64,000 nucleotides of DNA from an uncultured Rhodospirillaceae bacterium. GTDB taxonomy: Bacteria > Pseudomonadota > Alphaproteobacteria > Dongiales > Dongiaceae. The stretch covers positions 2,375-66,374 of the forward strand of contig CADEFF010000011.1 of the NCBI GenBank assembly GCA_902826565.1, written 5' to 3'. Each line of letters opens with the position of its first letter. Within the stretch, counting starts at the first letter, position 1. Position numbers and translations under genes: made by a program. Positions 41,618 to 49,634 of this stretch are shown in pieces. Under the pieces are notes generated by a model that was given only the letters and a program-made list of their open reading frames with translations, was not told the DNA's origin and searched no databases.

Positions 41618-43650
41618 GCCGCCTCCCGCGTGCTGCGATCCACCAGCTCGACGATCTCGGCGATGATGGCGGTGAGGTCGTAATCCTTCGGCGTGTAGAT
41701 GCCGCGGATGCCGGATTGCCGGAGCGCGAGCCCATCCTCGGTCGGGATGATGCCGCCGACCACCACGGGGATGTCGCCGAGCCCGAGCTTGCGCAGCGCC
41801 TCGATCACCTCGCGCACCAGCGTCAGATGCCCGCCGGAGAGGATCGAGAGCCCGACCACATGCACCGCCCCCTCGCCCGCCGCCGCCGCGATCTCGGCCG
41901 GCGTCAGGCGGATGCCGTCATAGATCACCTCGAGCCCGGCGTCGCGCGCCCGCACCGCGATCTGCTCGGCGCCGTTCGAATGGCCGTCGAGGCCGGGCTT
42001 GCCGACCAGCAGCTTGATCGGCCGGCCGAGCCGGGCGGCGATCTCGGCCACCCGCCGGCGCAATCGCTCCAGCCGTTCGTCGGCGCTCTCGACCCTGACG
42101 CCGCGCACGCCGGTCGGCGCGCGATATTCGCCGAAGACGGCGCGCAGCGCCCCGCCCCATTCGCCGGTGGTGACGCCCGCATGGGCGCAGGCGATCGAGG
42201 CCGCCATGATGTTGCGGTCAGAGGATGCCGCCTGCTTCAGCGCGTCCAGCGCCGCCGCCGCGGCCTTGGCGTCGCGCTTGGCGCGCCAGCCCTTCAGGCT
42301 GCGCAGTTGCGCGAACTCGGCGTTCTCGTCGACCGCGAGAAAACCCGGCCCGTCGCCGGCCGAAAGCGGCGAGGGCTCGGTCTCGGCGAAGCGGTTGACG
42401 CCGACGACGGTCTGCGCGCCGGCCTCGATCGCGGCGACGCGGCGCGCGTTGGATTCGACGAGACGCTGCTTCATGTAGCTCGATTCGACCGCCGCCACCG
42501 CGCCGCCCATCGCCTCGATGCGGGCGAGCTCGGCGAGCGCCTCGCGCTTCAGCGCCTCGACCTTGGCCGCGATCACCGGCGAGCCGTCGAAGATATCCTC
42601 GAACTCGGTGATGTCGGTCTCGAAGGCGACGATCTGCTGCAGCCGGATCGACCATTGCTGGTCCCAGGGACGCGGCAGGCCCAGCGCCTCGTTCCAGGCG
42701 GGAAGCTGCACCGCGCGGGCCCGCGCGCGCTTCGAGAGCGTGACCGCCAGCATCTCGAGCAGGATGCGATAGACGTTGTTCTCCGGCTGCTGCTCGGTGA
42801 GGCCGAGCGAGTTCACCTGCACGCCGTAGCGGAAGCGGCGGAACTTCTCCTCCGCCACGCCATAGCGCTCGCGGCAGATCTCGTCCCAGAGCTCGGCGAA
42901 AGCCCGCATCTTGCAGATCTCCGTCACGAGGCGGATGCCGGCATTGACGAAGAAGCTCATGCGGCCGACGACCTGCGGGAACTCCGCCGGCGGCACCTGG
43001 CCCGAGCCGCGCACCGCATCCAGCACGGCGACCGCGGTCGCGAGCGCGAAGGCGAGCTCCTCGACCGGCGTCGCGCCCGCCTCCTGCAGATGGTAGGAGC
43101 AGACGTTGGTCGGATTCCATTTCGGCACTTCGCGATAGGCGAAGGCGATGGTGTCGGTCACGAGCCGGAGGCTCGGCGCCGGCGGGAAGATATGCGTCCC
43201 GCGCGAGAGATATTCCTTGATGATGTCGTTCTGCACCGTGCCCTGAAGCCTGTCGCGGGCGACCCCTTGCGTCTCGGCGAGCGCGACATAAAGGGCGAGC
43301 AGCCAGGGCGCGGTCGCGTTGATCGTCATGGAGGTGTTCATGCGATCGAGCGGCAGCCCGTCGAAGAGCGCCGCCATGTCGCCCAGATGCCCGATCGGCA
43401 CGCCGACCTTGCCGACCTCGCCGCGCGCCAGCGGATGATCGGCGTCGTAGCCGGTCTGGGTCGGGAGATCGAAGGCGACGGAAAGCCCGGTCTGGCCCTT
43501 GGCGAGATTGGCGCGGTAGAGCGCGTTCGAGGCCTTGGCCGAGCTATGGCCGGAATAGGTGCGGATCAGCCAGGGCGCCTCGCGCGGCGCCCCCTTGGCG
43601 GGTTGGCCAGCCGCGGATTCCCTCGGTTTTTCTCGGTCGGACGCGCTCAT
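41614..43650 (-). CDS. ecm: Ethylmalonyl-CoA mutase (MeaA-like), adenosylcobalamin-dependent
   Basis: This 678-residue B12-dependent acyl-CoA mutase has a large catalytic barrel (TYSGHSSAKASNALYR, FDLPTQTGYDADHPLA, NDIIKEYLSRGTHIFPP, FFVNAGIRLVTEICKMR). The C-terminal cobalamin domain has the DxHxxG cofactor motif in GLDGHSNGAEQ and the glycine-rich GLSILSGGH. The sequence resembles MeaA/Ecm and not classical methylmalonyl-CoA mutase. It would isomerise (2R)-ethylmalonyl-CoA to (2S)-methylsuccinyl-CoA. The pathway partners ccr and mcd lie about 6-9 kb away, and an adenosyltransferase gene at 53193 could supply the coenzyme. Confidence 0.93.
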   Translation of the reverse strand: MSASDREKPRESAAGQPAKGAPREAPWLIRTYSGHSSAKASNALYRANLAKGQTGLSVAFDLPTQTGYDADHPLARGEVGKVGVPIGHLGDMAALFDGLPLDRMNTSMTINATAPWLLALYVALAETQGVARDRLQGTVQNDIIKEYLSRGTHIFPPAPSLRLVTDTIAFAYREVPKWNPTNVCSYHLQEAGATPVEELAFALATAVAVLDAVRGSGQVPPAEFPQVVGRMSFFVNAGIRLVTEICKMRAFAELWDEICRERYGVAEEKFRRFRYGVQVNSLGLTEQQPENNVYRILLEMLAVTLSKRARARAVQLPAWNEALGLPRPWDQQWSIRLQQIVAFETDITEFEDIFDGSPVIAAKVEALKREALAELARIEAMGGAVAAVESSYMKQRLVESNARRVAAIEAGAQTVVGVNRFAETEPSPLSAGDGPGFLAVDENAEFAQLRSLKGWRAKRDAKAAAAALDALKQAASSDRNIMAASIACAHAGVTTGEWGGALRAVFGEYRAPTGVRGVRVESADERLERLRRRVAEIAARLGRPIKLLVGKPGLDGHSNGAEQIAVRARDAGLEVIYDGIRLTPAEIAAAAGEGAVHVVGLSILSGGHLTLVREVIEALRKLGLGDIPVVVGGIIPTEDGLALRQSGIRGIYTPKDYDLTAIIAEIVELVDRSTREAA

Positions 43651-43785
43651 GGGCTGGGCTCGGCCTCCTCAAGCCGGAAGCTTAGGGCCAAGCCATTGTG
43701 CGGTGCAATAAGTACCGAGCGTCGGATTCTCTTTCGCATGACGATCATGCCACTATTCGTAGAAGTAATTTTGAGGACAACCGCC

Positions 43786-44616
43786 ATGTCTGTTCCATCG
43801 ACCGGAGCGCCGACAATAGCGTCGTTCTTCGCCGTCAACACTTGGCGCGAATCTTTTGACCTCCTGACTCGCAACGCCGGGACGCTTTTTCTACTGATTC
43901 TGGCGCTCTATGCGGCGGCTTTCGCAGCCGGATCTATCGTCGGATTTCTTGCAGGCTTGATAGGTCGATCGCAAAGTGTTGAAGGCGTTGCCAGCGCCGT
44001 TGGATTGCTCATTAGTTTCGCGCTTACCATGAACATCTGGATTGGGGTCTCACGGCTCGCTGTTCGGGGTGAGCGTCTTTTGTTCGGTGCGCTCTTCGAC
44101 TGGCGCGGACGTCAATGGCGCATGCTCGGTGCAACGCTGCTCTGTTTGATCATTGCGTTGGCACCGCTGCTCATCATCTTAATCATAGGGTCGACGTTTT
44201 TTGCCGGCGTGGAAACACGTCGAAGCTCGGAGTCCCTGGTGCTCCTGATGCTTCCTGGCTTGGCGGTCTGGGTGATGCTGCTTTTCGGATTCGTTTGGGC
44301 GGTGACGTTTGGTGTACGGCTCGGATTTGTCTATCCGATCGTTGCCAACGATGGTCCTCCGGGTTCACTACGACAATCCTGGGAACTCAGTCGCGGACAA
44401 ACCTTCAAACTGATTGGCGGGGTCGTGCTGATCGCCCTTCCGATCGTGCTTGTCGAACTCTTGCTGCTGTTGCCCGCCCTATTTCTCCTTGGAGCGTTGC
44501 GCGAGGGCCTGTATGCAACCCTCGCACAGTCCTTCGGCGGCAGCATTGCCGGCATCTGGGTGATGGCGTTTTTCTCGATCGCCTATCGAAAGCTGGCCGG
44601 CCCGAAGGCCGCCTAA
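43786..44616 (+). CDS. Hypothetical multi-pass membrane protein, low-GC islet
   Basis: This 276-residue protein has about six hydrophobic segments: near 28-55, 60-85, 112-135, 145-175 and two at about 210-265. The hydrophilic loop SVRL/RGERLLFGALFDWRGRQWR separates the second and third. It has no family I can name; the layout resembles the membrane domain of glycerophosphodiesterase-like or DUF975-type proteins. By eye the DNA is clearly lower in GC and uses codons such as ATT, CTT and TTG far more than its neighbours. Its TAA stop overlaps the metZ stop by three to four bases in convergent orientation. I chose the ATG at 43786, preceded by GAGGAC. Recent acquisition is plausible. Confidence 0.7.
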   Translation: MSVPSTGAPTIASFFAVNTWRESFDLLTRNAGTLFLLILALYAAAFAAGSIVGFLAGLIGRSQSVEGVASAVGLLISFALTMNIWIGVSRLAVRGERLLFGALFDWRGRQWRMLGATLLCLIIALAPLLIILIIGSTFFAGVETRRSSESLVLLMLPGLAVWVMLLFGFVWAVTFGVRLGFVYPIVANDGPPGSLRQSWELSRGQTFKLIGGVVLIALPIVLVELLLLLPALFLLGALREGLYATLAQSFGGSIAGIWVMAFFSIAYRKLAGPKAA

Positions 44617-45863
44617 ACCGCCTTCAACGCCCGCGCCAGGTCCGCTTCGATATCCGCGAGATCCTCGAGCCCGAGCGAGAGGCGCACCATGCCGTCGGTG
44701 ATGCCCTGTTGGGCGCGCGCTTCCGGCGTGAGGCGCTGGTGGGTCGTCGTCGCCGGATGGGTGACGAGGCTCTTGGCGTCGCCGAGATTGTTCGAGATCA
44801 GCACCAGCTCGAGCGCGTTGAGGAAGCGGAAGGCGGCCGCCTTGCCGCCCTTGAGCGTCAGGCTCACGAGGCTGCCGCCCGATTTCATCTGCTTCATGGC
44901 GAGGCGGTGCTGCGGATGGGATTTGAGCCCCGGATAAAGCGCCGTCTCCACCTTCGGATGCGCGGCGAGGAATTCGGCGACCGTCTTCGCCATGCGGCAT
45001 TGCCGCTCGAGCCGGAGTTCCAGCGTCTCCAGCCCTTTGAGCAGGAGCCATGCATTCATCGGCGAGAGCGCCGGGCCGGTATGGCGGAGGAAGGGCTGCA
45101 GCTTGTCGGCGACGAACTTCCCGGTGCCGAGCACGACGCCGCCCAGCGTGCGGCCCTGGCCGTCGATATGCTTGGTGGCCGAATAGACCACCACGTCCGC
45201 GCCGAACGCGAGCGGCCGCTGCAACAGCGGCGTGGCGAAGACGTTGTCCACGACGATGCTGGCGCCCGCCTTGCGGGCGAGCGCGCAGACCGCCGCGAGA
45301 TCGACGATGCGCAAACCCGGGTTGGACGGCGTCTCGAGGAAGACGGCGGCGGTCGGCCTCGCGAGCGCGCGCCGCCAGGCGGCGAGATCGCGCCCGTCCA
45401 CGAGCTCCGTCTCGATCCCGAAGCGCGGCAGGATCTCGGCCAGGATATATTGACAGGAGCCGAAGAGCGCATCCGAGCTCACCACCCGGTCGCCCGCCTT
45501 GAGCTGGCACATCAGGGAGGCGAACACCGCCGCCATGCCGCTCGCGGTCGCCCGCGCGGCCTCGGCGCCTTCGAGCTGCGCCATGCGCGTCTCGAACATC
45601 TGCACGGTGGGGTTGGAGAAGCGGGAATAGACGAAGCGCGGCCTGGTGTTCGCGAAGGCGGCCTCCGCCTCCTCGGCGCTGTCATAGACATAGCCGGAGG
45701 TGAGGAAGATCGCCTCGGCGGTCTCCCGGAATTGGGAACGCAGCACCCCGCCATGCACCATGCGGGTCTGCGCGCCCCGGCCCGCGGGCCCCTTCCCTGC
45801 GGCCGACCCGGTTTTGGCAGCCTTCGCCCCGGCGCCCTTGCGCCCCTTCGATCCCCTCGCCAT
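44613..45863 (-). CDS. metZ: O-succinylhomoserine sulfhydrylase (MetZ)
   Basis: This 416-residue PLP enzyme of the Cys/Met-metabolism family forms homocysteine from O-succinylhomoserine and sulfide. The PLP lysine is in YSATKHIDGQGR, and other family blocks are FVYSRFSNPTVQMFE, ASGMAAVFASLM and ETPSNPGLRIVDL. The N terminus has an extra Gly/Lys/Ala-rich extension of about 30 residues. GGAGG lies about eight bases upstream of the ATG. A SAM-II riboswitch and an intrinsic terminator precede the gene, which confirms a methionine-biosynthetic role and rules for metZ over cystathionine gamma-lyase. Confidence 0.92.
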   Translation of the reverse strand: MARGSKGRKGAGAKAAKTGSAAGKGPAGRGAQTRMVHGGVLRSQFRETAEAIFLTSGYVYDSAEEAEAAFANTRPRFVYSRFSNPTVQMFETRMAQLEGAEAARATASGMAAVFASLMCQLKAGDRVVSSDALFGSCQYILAEILPRFGIETELVDGRDLAAWRRALARPTAAVFLETPSNPGLRIVDLAAVCALARKAGASIVVDNVFATPLLQRPLAFGADVVVYSATKHIDGQGRTLGGVVLGTGKFVADKLQPFLRHTGPALSPMNAWLLLKGLETLELRLERQCRMAKTVAEFLAAHPKVETALYPGLKSHPQHRLAMKQMKSGGSLVSLTLKGGKAAAFRFLNALELVLISNNLGDAKSLVTHPATTTHQRLTPEARAQQGITDGMVRLSLGLEDLADIEADLARALKAV

Positions 45864-45878
45864 CGCGGCACCTCCAAC

Positions 45879-45909
45879 AAAAAAACCTCGACCGAAAAAG
45901 GCCGAGGTT
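45879..45909 (-). terminator. Intrinsic terminator between SAM-II aptamer and metZ
   Basis: Read leftward, AACCTCGGCC and GGTCGAGGTT form a 10-bp stem (one G-U pair) with a six-base loop, followed by seven T residues (45885-45879). The hairpin lies after the aptamer and before the ribosome binding site (GGAGG at 45871-45875), the position expected for transcription attenuation by the riboswitch. Confidence 0.8.
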
Positions 45910-45920
45910 TGCCGCCTCTG

Positions 45921-45974
45921 GACCTTTTAGCTGCTTGTTTAACGTGGCCGCAATCCGGTTCAAATCGCCACGAC
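45921..45974 (-). ncRNA. SAM-II riboswitch (SAM-alpha) controlling metZ
   Basis: Read leftward, the sequence CGTGGCGATTTGAACCGG, then ATTGCGGCCACG, TTAAACAAG and GCTAAAAGG matches the SAM-II consensus. The CGTGGC/GCCACG P1 stem, the GATTTGA loop and the conserved GCTAAA 3' strand that forms the pseudoknot are all present. SAM-II elements precede methionine genes in alphaproteobacteria, and here the element is about 60 bases upstream of the metZ start. High SAM should lower metZ expression. Confidence 0.9.
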
Positions 45975-45975
45975 G

Positions 45976-46196
45976 TCTGAAGACCCAACTATGCGAAGCG
46001 CCGCGCCGAAGTCAATGGCGGCGAGAAGCGCCGCCGCGGGATTTGCGGGGCGAACCGGCCGCCGGCCTCGCCGGAGCCGATGCGGATGAGGGCGCCGAAG
46101 GGCGGTGCCGCCTGAGCTATGATTGCGCCCGGCGTCGCTTGGCGGGAGGAAGCTCTCCCGTCCGACGACGTCACGATATCCGAAACGGGGAATGGC
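45976..46196. other. Divergent promoter region of metZ and the DUF1275 gene
   Basis: This spacer continues upstream of the riboswitch to the start of the DUF1275 gene. An open frame in phase with that gene runs from 46119 but lacks conserved residues. No confident promoter hexamers were identified in either direction. Confidence 0.35.
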
Positions 46197-46949
46197 ATGT
46201 CCAAGACCGCCTCGCGAGCGCCCGATCTCCCGGCCGACGCTTCGCCGCGCAGCGCCGTCCGGAAGCCGATCGGCCCCTCCCTGCAGATCGGCCTGGGCGT
46301 GTTGCTCACCGCCATCGCCGGATGCGTCGACGCGATCGGCTTCATCGCGCTCGGCGGGTTCTTCGCGTCTTTCATGAGCGGCGCCAGCCTCTCGTTGGGG
46401 GTGGCGGCGAGCGCCGGCCACTGGGACGGCATCTACGAGACGGTCCGTGTGATCGCCGCCTTTCTTGCCGGCACGATCGTGGCGACGGTCATGGCCGGCG
46501 TCACGGGCGTCTGGGCGCTGTCGATCGTGCTGTCGCTGGAGGCGGGACTTCTCGCCGGCGCCGCTCTCCTGGCCGCGGCCGGATGGCCCGATTCGGTCGC
46601 GATCCTTCCCGTCGTGGCCGCCATGGGCGTTCAGAACACGGCGTTGCGCCCGGTGAACGGCATGCGTCTGGGCGCGACCTTCATGACGGGCACGCTCGTC
46701 AGCTTCGGTCAGGGCATCGGCACGGCCCTTCTCGGGCAGGGCCGGCCATGGAGCTGGTCCCCGCATGCCATCCTCTGGGGCGCATTCACCGCCGGCGCCG
46801 CGGCGGGAGGCGCCCTCTATGTCGCCTTCGGCTTCATGGCGGTATCGGGTCCGGCCGCTCTCGTCGCCGTCACGGCCGCGCTCGTCTTGGTCATGGTGTT
46901 TTTCGGGAACCGCTCTCGCCGGATGGACGGCTCGAACGGCCCGGCCTAG
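46197..46949 (+). CDS. YoaK/DUF1275 family membrane protein
   Basis: This 250-residue protein has six predicted membrane helices. The DUF1275 motifs are AGCVDAIGFIALGGFFASFMSG near the N-terminal helix and MGVQNTALRPVNGMRLGATFMTGTL in the middle. The family is widespread and uncharacterised; a transport role is assumed but not shown. The ATG at 46197 has ACGGGGAAT upstream. The gene is divergent from metZ and has no obvious functional partner. Confidence 0.87.
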   Translation: MSKTASRAPDLPADASPRSAVRKPIGPSLQIGLGVLLTAIAGCVDAIGFIALGGFFASFMSGASLSLGVAASAGHWDGIYETVRVIAAFLAGTIVATVMAGVTGVWALSIVLSLEAGLLAGAALLAAAGWPDSVAILPVVAAMGVQNTALRPVNGMRLGATFMTGTLVSFGQGIGTALLGQGRPWSWSPHAILWGAFTAGAAAGGALYVAFGFMAVSGPAALVAVTAALVLVMVFFGNRSRRMDGSNGPA

Positions 46950-47036
46950 GGCGCGATCCGGGCCCGCGCCGGGCTTGTTGCGCACGCGATCCGCGTCGTA
47001 GCCTCGGCGCTGCAATTATCGGCTGCGGGGGGAAGC

Positions 47037-48200
47037 ATGATGGCGACGGAATCGAGCGCCGGCGGCCTGCCCGCCGGCCTGGAGGAACAGCGCCTCGTCT
47101 ATGACGGCCGGCTCGGCGCGATCTACGGCATCTTCATCAAGACGCTGCTGCTCGCGATCGTCACCCTCGGCATCTATCGCTTCTGGGGCAAGACGAACAT
47201 GCGCCGCTATGTCTGGTCGCATGTGAGCTTCCAGGGCGACCGGCTCGAATATACCGGGACGGGCGGCGAACTCTTCAAGGGCTTCATCATCGTGGTCGGC
47301 TTCGTCTTCATCGCCGGCATCGCGCGCACGGCGCTCGAGCTCGCGTTCGGGTCGCTCTCCGCCGTCGCGGTCGTCGCGCAGCTTCTCTTCATCGTGGCGG
47401 TCGTCTATCTCGCCTTCGTGGCGCATTACGCGGCGCAGCGTTACCGCCTGACGCGCACGCTCTGGCGCGGCATCCGCGGCGGCGTCAGCGGCTCGGCCTG
47501 GTCCTACGGGATCAAGGCGATGCTCTATTCGCTCATCTCCAGCTTCACCTTCTTCCTGGCGCAGCCCTGGGCGAGCTTCCGCCTGCTCGAGCTCCGGCTC
47601 AACAACAGCTATCTCGGCGACGCCAAGGCGCTCGCCTCGTTGCAGGCCAGCGAGGTGTTCGGCCGCTACATCGCGGGCTACGGCATCATGCTGGTGCTGT
47701 TCGTCGGCTTCATCGCGCTCGCTATCCTGGCCGTGGGGAGCAGCGGCCTCGCGCAGGACTTCCTCGAGATCATCCAGGCGACGGCGGAAGGCCGCACGCC
47801 GGACACGACGCAGGTCGACATGACCTCGATCGCCATCGCCCTCGGACTCTTCTACGCGGGTTTCGCCGTCTGGGGCATCCTCGGCTCGACAATCGCCTTC
47901 GCCTGGTACTGGGCCGGCGTCGCCGGCGAGGTGGCGGCACGGCTCGAGGTCGCCGGCCTCAGGTTCCGCAGCGACATCACCGCGGGCGGGCTGATCGGGC
48001 TCTATATCGGCAACATGCTCATCGTCGTCTTCACCCTGGGGCTCGGCCTGCCCATCGCCTTGCACCGGTCGCTGCGATTCTTCACCGGGCGCTATGGCAT
48101 ACTCGGCCGTCTCGACCCCGACCGGCTGACGCAGACGACGCTCGACCGCCCGCGCACCGGCGAGGGGCTGCTCGAAGCCTTCGACCCCGGGCTCTTCTAA
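47037..48200 (+). CDS. YjgN/DUF898 membrane protein
   Basis: This 387-residue DUF898 protein has about six to seven membrane helices. The signature blocks are LGIYRFWGKTNMRRYVWSHV and GDRLEYTGTGGELFKGFII, with the later repeat RLTRTLWRGIRGGVSGSAW. The function is unknown. The M48 metalloprotease gene begins about ten bases after its stop codon. This DUF898-M48 pairing recurs in many proteobacteria and suggests that the protease works on, or with, the membrane protein. A second ATG lies three bases downstream. Confidence 0.9.
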   Translation: MMATESSAGGLPAGLEEQRLVYDGRLGAIYGIFIKTLLLAIVTLGIYRFWGKTNMRRYVWSHVSFQGDRLEYTGTGGELFKGFIIVVGFVFIAGIARTALELAFGSLSAVAVVAQLLFIVAVVYLAFVAHYAAQRYRLTRTLWRGIRGGVSGSAWSYGIKAMLYSLISSFTFFLAQPWASFRLLELRLNNSYLGDAKALASLQASEVFGRYIAGYGIMLVLFVGFIALAILAVGSSGLAQDFLEIIQATAEGRTPDTTQVDMTSIAIALGLFYAGFAVWGILGSTIAFAWYWAGVAGEVAARLEVAGLRFRSDITAGGLIGLYIGNMLIVVFTLGLGLPIALHRSLRFFTGRYGILGRLDPDRLTQTTLDRPRTGEGLLEAFDPGLF

Positions 48201-48212
48201 AAGACGGTGCCG

Positions 48213-49370
48213 ATGACCGATCCCGCCCCGCCGCAGACCGATCGCTTCTTCGACGGCCGGACGGCGCATGCGCACGCCGCGGTGCTGAAATTCGAGCCCG
48301 GCAAGCTTCTCATCGAGGACGCGGGCGGCGACCTGCTCGCCCGCTGGCCCCTCCCGGAGATCCGCATCGTCGACGAGAACCTGGTCAATGGCGCGCTGGT
48401 CCTCGCCTTGACCGACGGCACCGCGCCGCGGCTCCATCTTTTCGAGGGGCCCGGCAAGGCGGCCCTGCTGCGGGCGCGGCCCGAGCTGCCGCGCTGGCGC
48501 GCGCAACAGGCCTGGCGCAACCTCCGGCAGGCGGCGATCTGGGGCGGCGGCGCGCTCGCCCTCGCAGCCCTGCTCTATTTCGGCTGGCGCGACGCCTCGA
48601 TCGCCGTCGCCGGCTGGATCCCGCGCGAATGGGAGGCGCCGATCGGCGGGGCGATCCGCGACGAGCTCGCCGCCGCCCACCGCGTCTGCTCGACGGCCGA
48701 AGCCGACACCGCGCTCGCCGGCCTCGTCGCACGCATCGCGCCGAGGCTCGGCGGCCCGCCGGTGACGATCGAGGTGCTCGATGTCGATCAGGTGAATGCG
48801 GTGGCGCTGCCGGGGAACCATATCCTGCTCTTCCGCGGGCTGCTCGACCGGGCGAGCTCGCCCGATCAGGTCGCGGGCGTGCTCGCCCACGAGGCGAGCC
48901 ATCTCGAGCTGCGTCACCCGATGCGCGGCATCGTGCAGCAGCTCGGCGTCGGCGCGGTGCTGAGCATCGTCTTCGGCGGCAGCGACCTCGGCGCGCTCGG
49001 ACAGCTCGCGGCCACGCTCCCCTATTCGCGCGCCATGGAATCGGAAGCCGACCGGCACGGGGTCGAGCTGCTGAAGGCGGCGGGCCTGCGCGCCGACGGG
49101 CTCGCGAGCTTCCTCACCGTCATGGCGGAAACCGATCCGGGCGGGCTTCCCGAATGGCTCTCGACCCATCGCGATCCGCAAGCGCGCGCCGCGGCGCTCG
49201 ATGCGGACGCGAGCGGCGAGGCCGCGCTCGATCCCGCCGCCTGGCGCGAGCTGCGCGAGATCTGTGGCGCCGACGACCCGGGCGAGGCGGGAGATTCCGG
49301 CGATCGGGTCGCGCGGCCCTCCTCCCTCGGACGCGGCGAAGGCTCGGCGGTCGGCGCGCCCGTCGAGTAA
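48213..49370 (+). CDS. M48 family membrane metalloprotease
   Basis: This 385-residue zinc protease has the HExxH motif in LAHEASHLELRH, with the third ligand in the later SEADRHG segment. It has one membrane helix (about 105-125) before the protease domain. The N-terminal part (about 1-100) resembles a PH-like or beta-rich domain found in this M48 subgroup. The start may be this ATG or a GTG six bases upstream. The C-terminal tail past residue about 350 is low in complexity. It is coupled with the DUF898 gene. Confidence 0.88.
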   Translation: MTDPAPPQTDRFFDGRTAHAHAAVLKFEPGKLLIEDAGGDLLARWPLPEIRIVDENLVNGALVLALTDGTAPRLHLFEGPGKAALLRARPELPRWRAQQAWRNLRQAAIWGGGALALAALLYFGWRDASIAVAGWIPREWEAPIGGAIRDELAAAHRVCSTAEADTALAGLVARIAPRLGGPPVTIEVLDVDQVNAVALPGNHILLFRGLLDRASSPDQVAGVLAHEASHLELRHPMRGIVQQLGVGAVLSIVFGGSDLGALGQLAATLPYSRAMESEADRHGVELLKAAGLRADGLASFLTVMAETDPGGLPEWLSTHRDPQARAAALDADASGEAALDPAAWRELREICGADDPGEAGDSGDRVARPSSLGRGEGSAVGAPVE

Positions 49371-49634
49371 GCCCGGGACGGGTGTGGCGCATCTTCCAGA
49401 ATTCGCCCGTTTTGCAATGCGATGTCACCGACCATGGCTGTTCGACCGAAACGGCCGTACATGCAATTAACCAACGTAATTTTCTGTCATGTAGTAATAT
49501 TATTACTAATATGAGTCATGTATCGCAATTACCCGAATTTGTGCGTTGCAAAATAATGAGGGCTTCGCTTTAGTCGGAACCCGGACAAGGCGTCCGCCCT
49601 TGGTGAGGCGGATGCGTCGCGAGGGAGTTGCGAG
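49371..49634 (+). promoter_or_regulatory. AT-rich control region of ccr with palindrome and TTTGCAA half-sites
   Basis: These 264 bases are strikingly AT-rich from about 49440 to 49560. They contain the perfect palindrome TAGTAATA-T-TATTACTA (49492-49508), flanked by direct GTCATG repeats. An outward pair TTTTGCAA (49410-49417) and TTGCAAAA (49546-49553) is inverted. The TTTGCAAA core is the type recognised by ScfR/RamB-family regulators, including PccR of Rhodobacter sphaeroides, which controls short-chain acyl-CoA genes. Control of ccr by such a regulator is an inference. No gene is seen here. Confidence 0.55.

Noticed and set aside
41716-43785. A very long rightward open frame (to 44616) covering the ecm gene
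   Set aside because: Only the last 276 codons, from 43786, show membrane-protein character and a ribosome binding site; the rest is the high-GC shadow of ecm.
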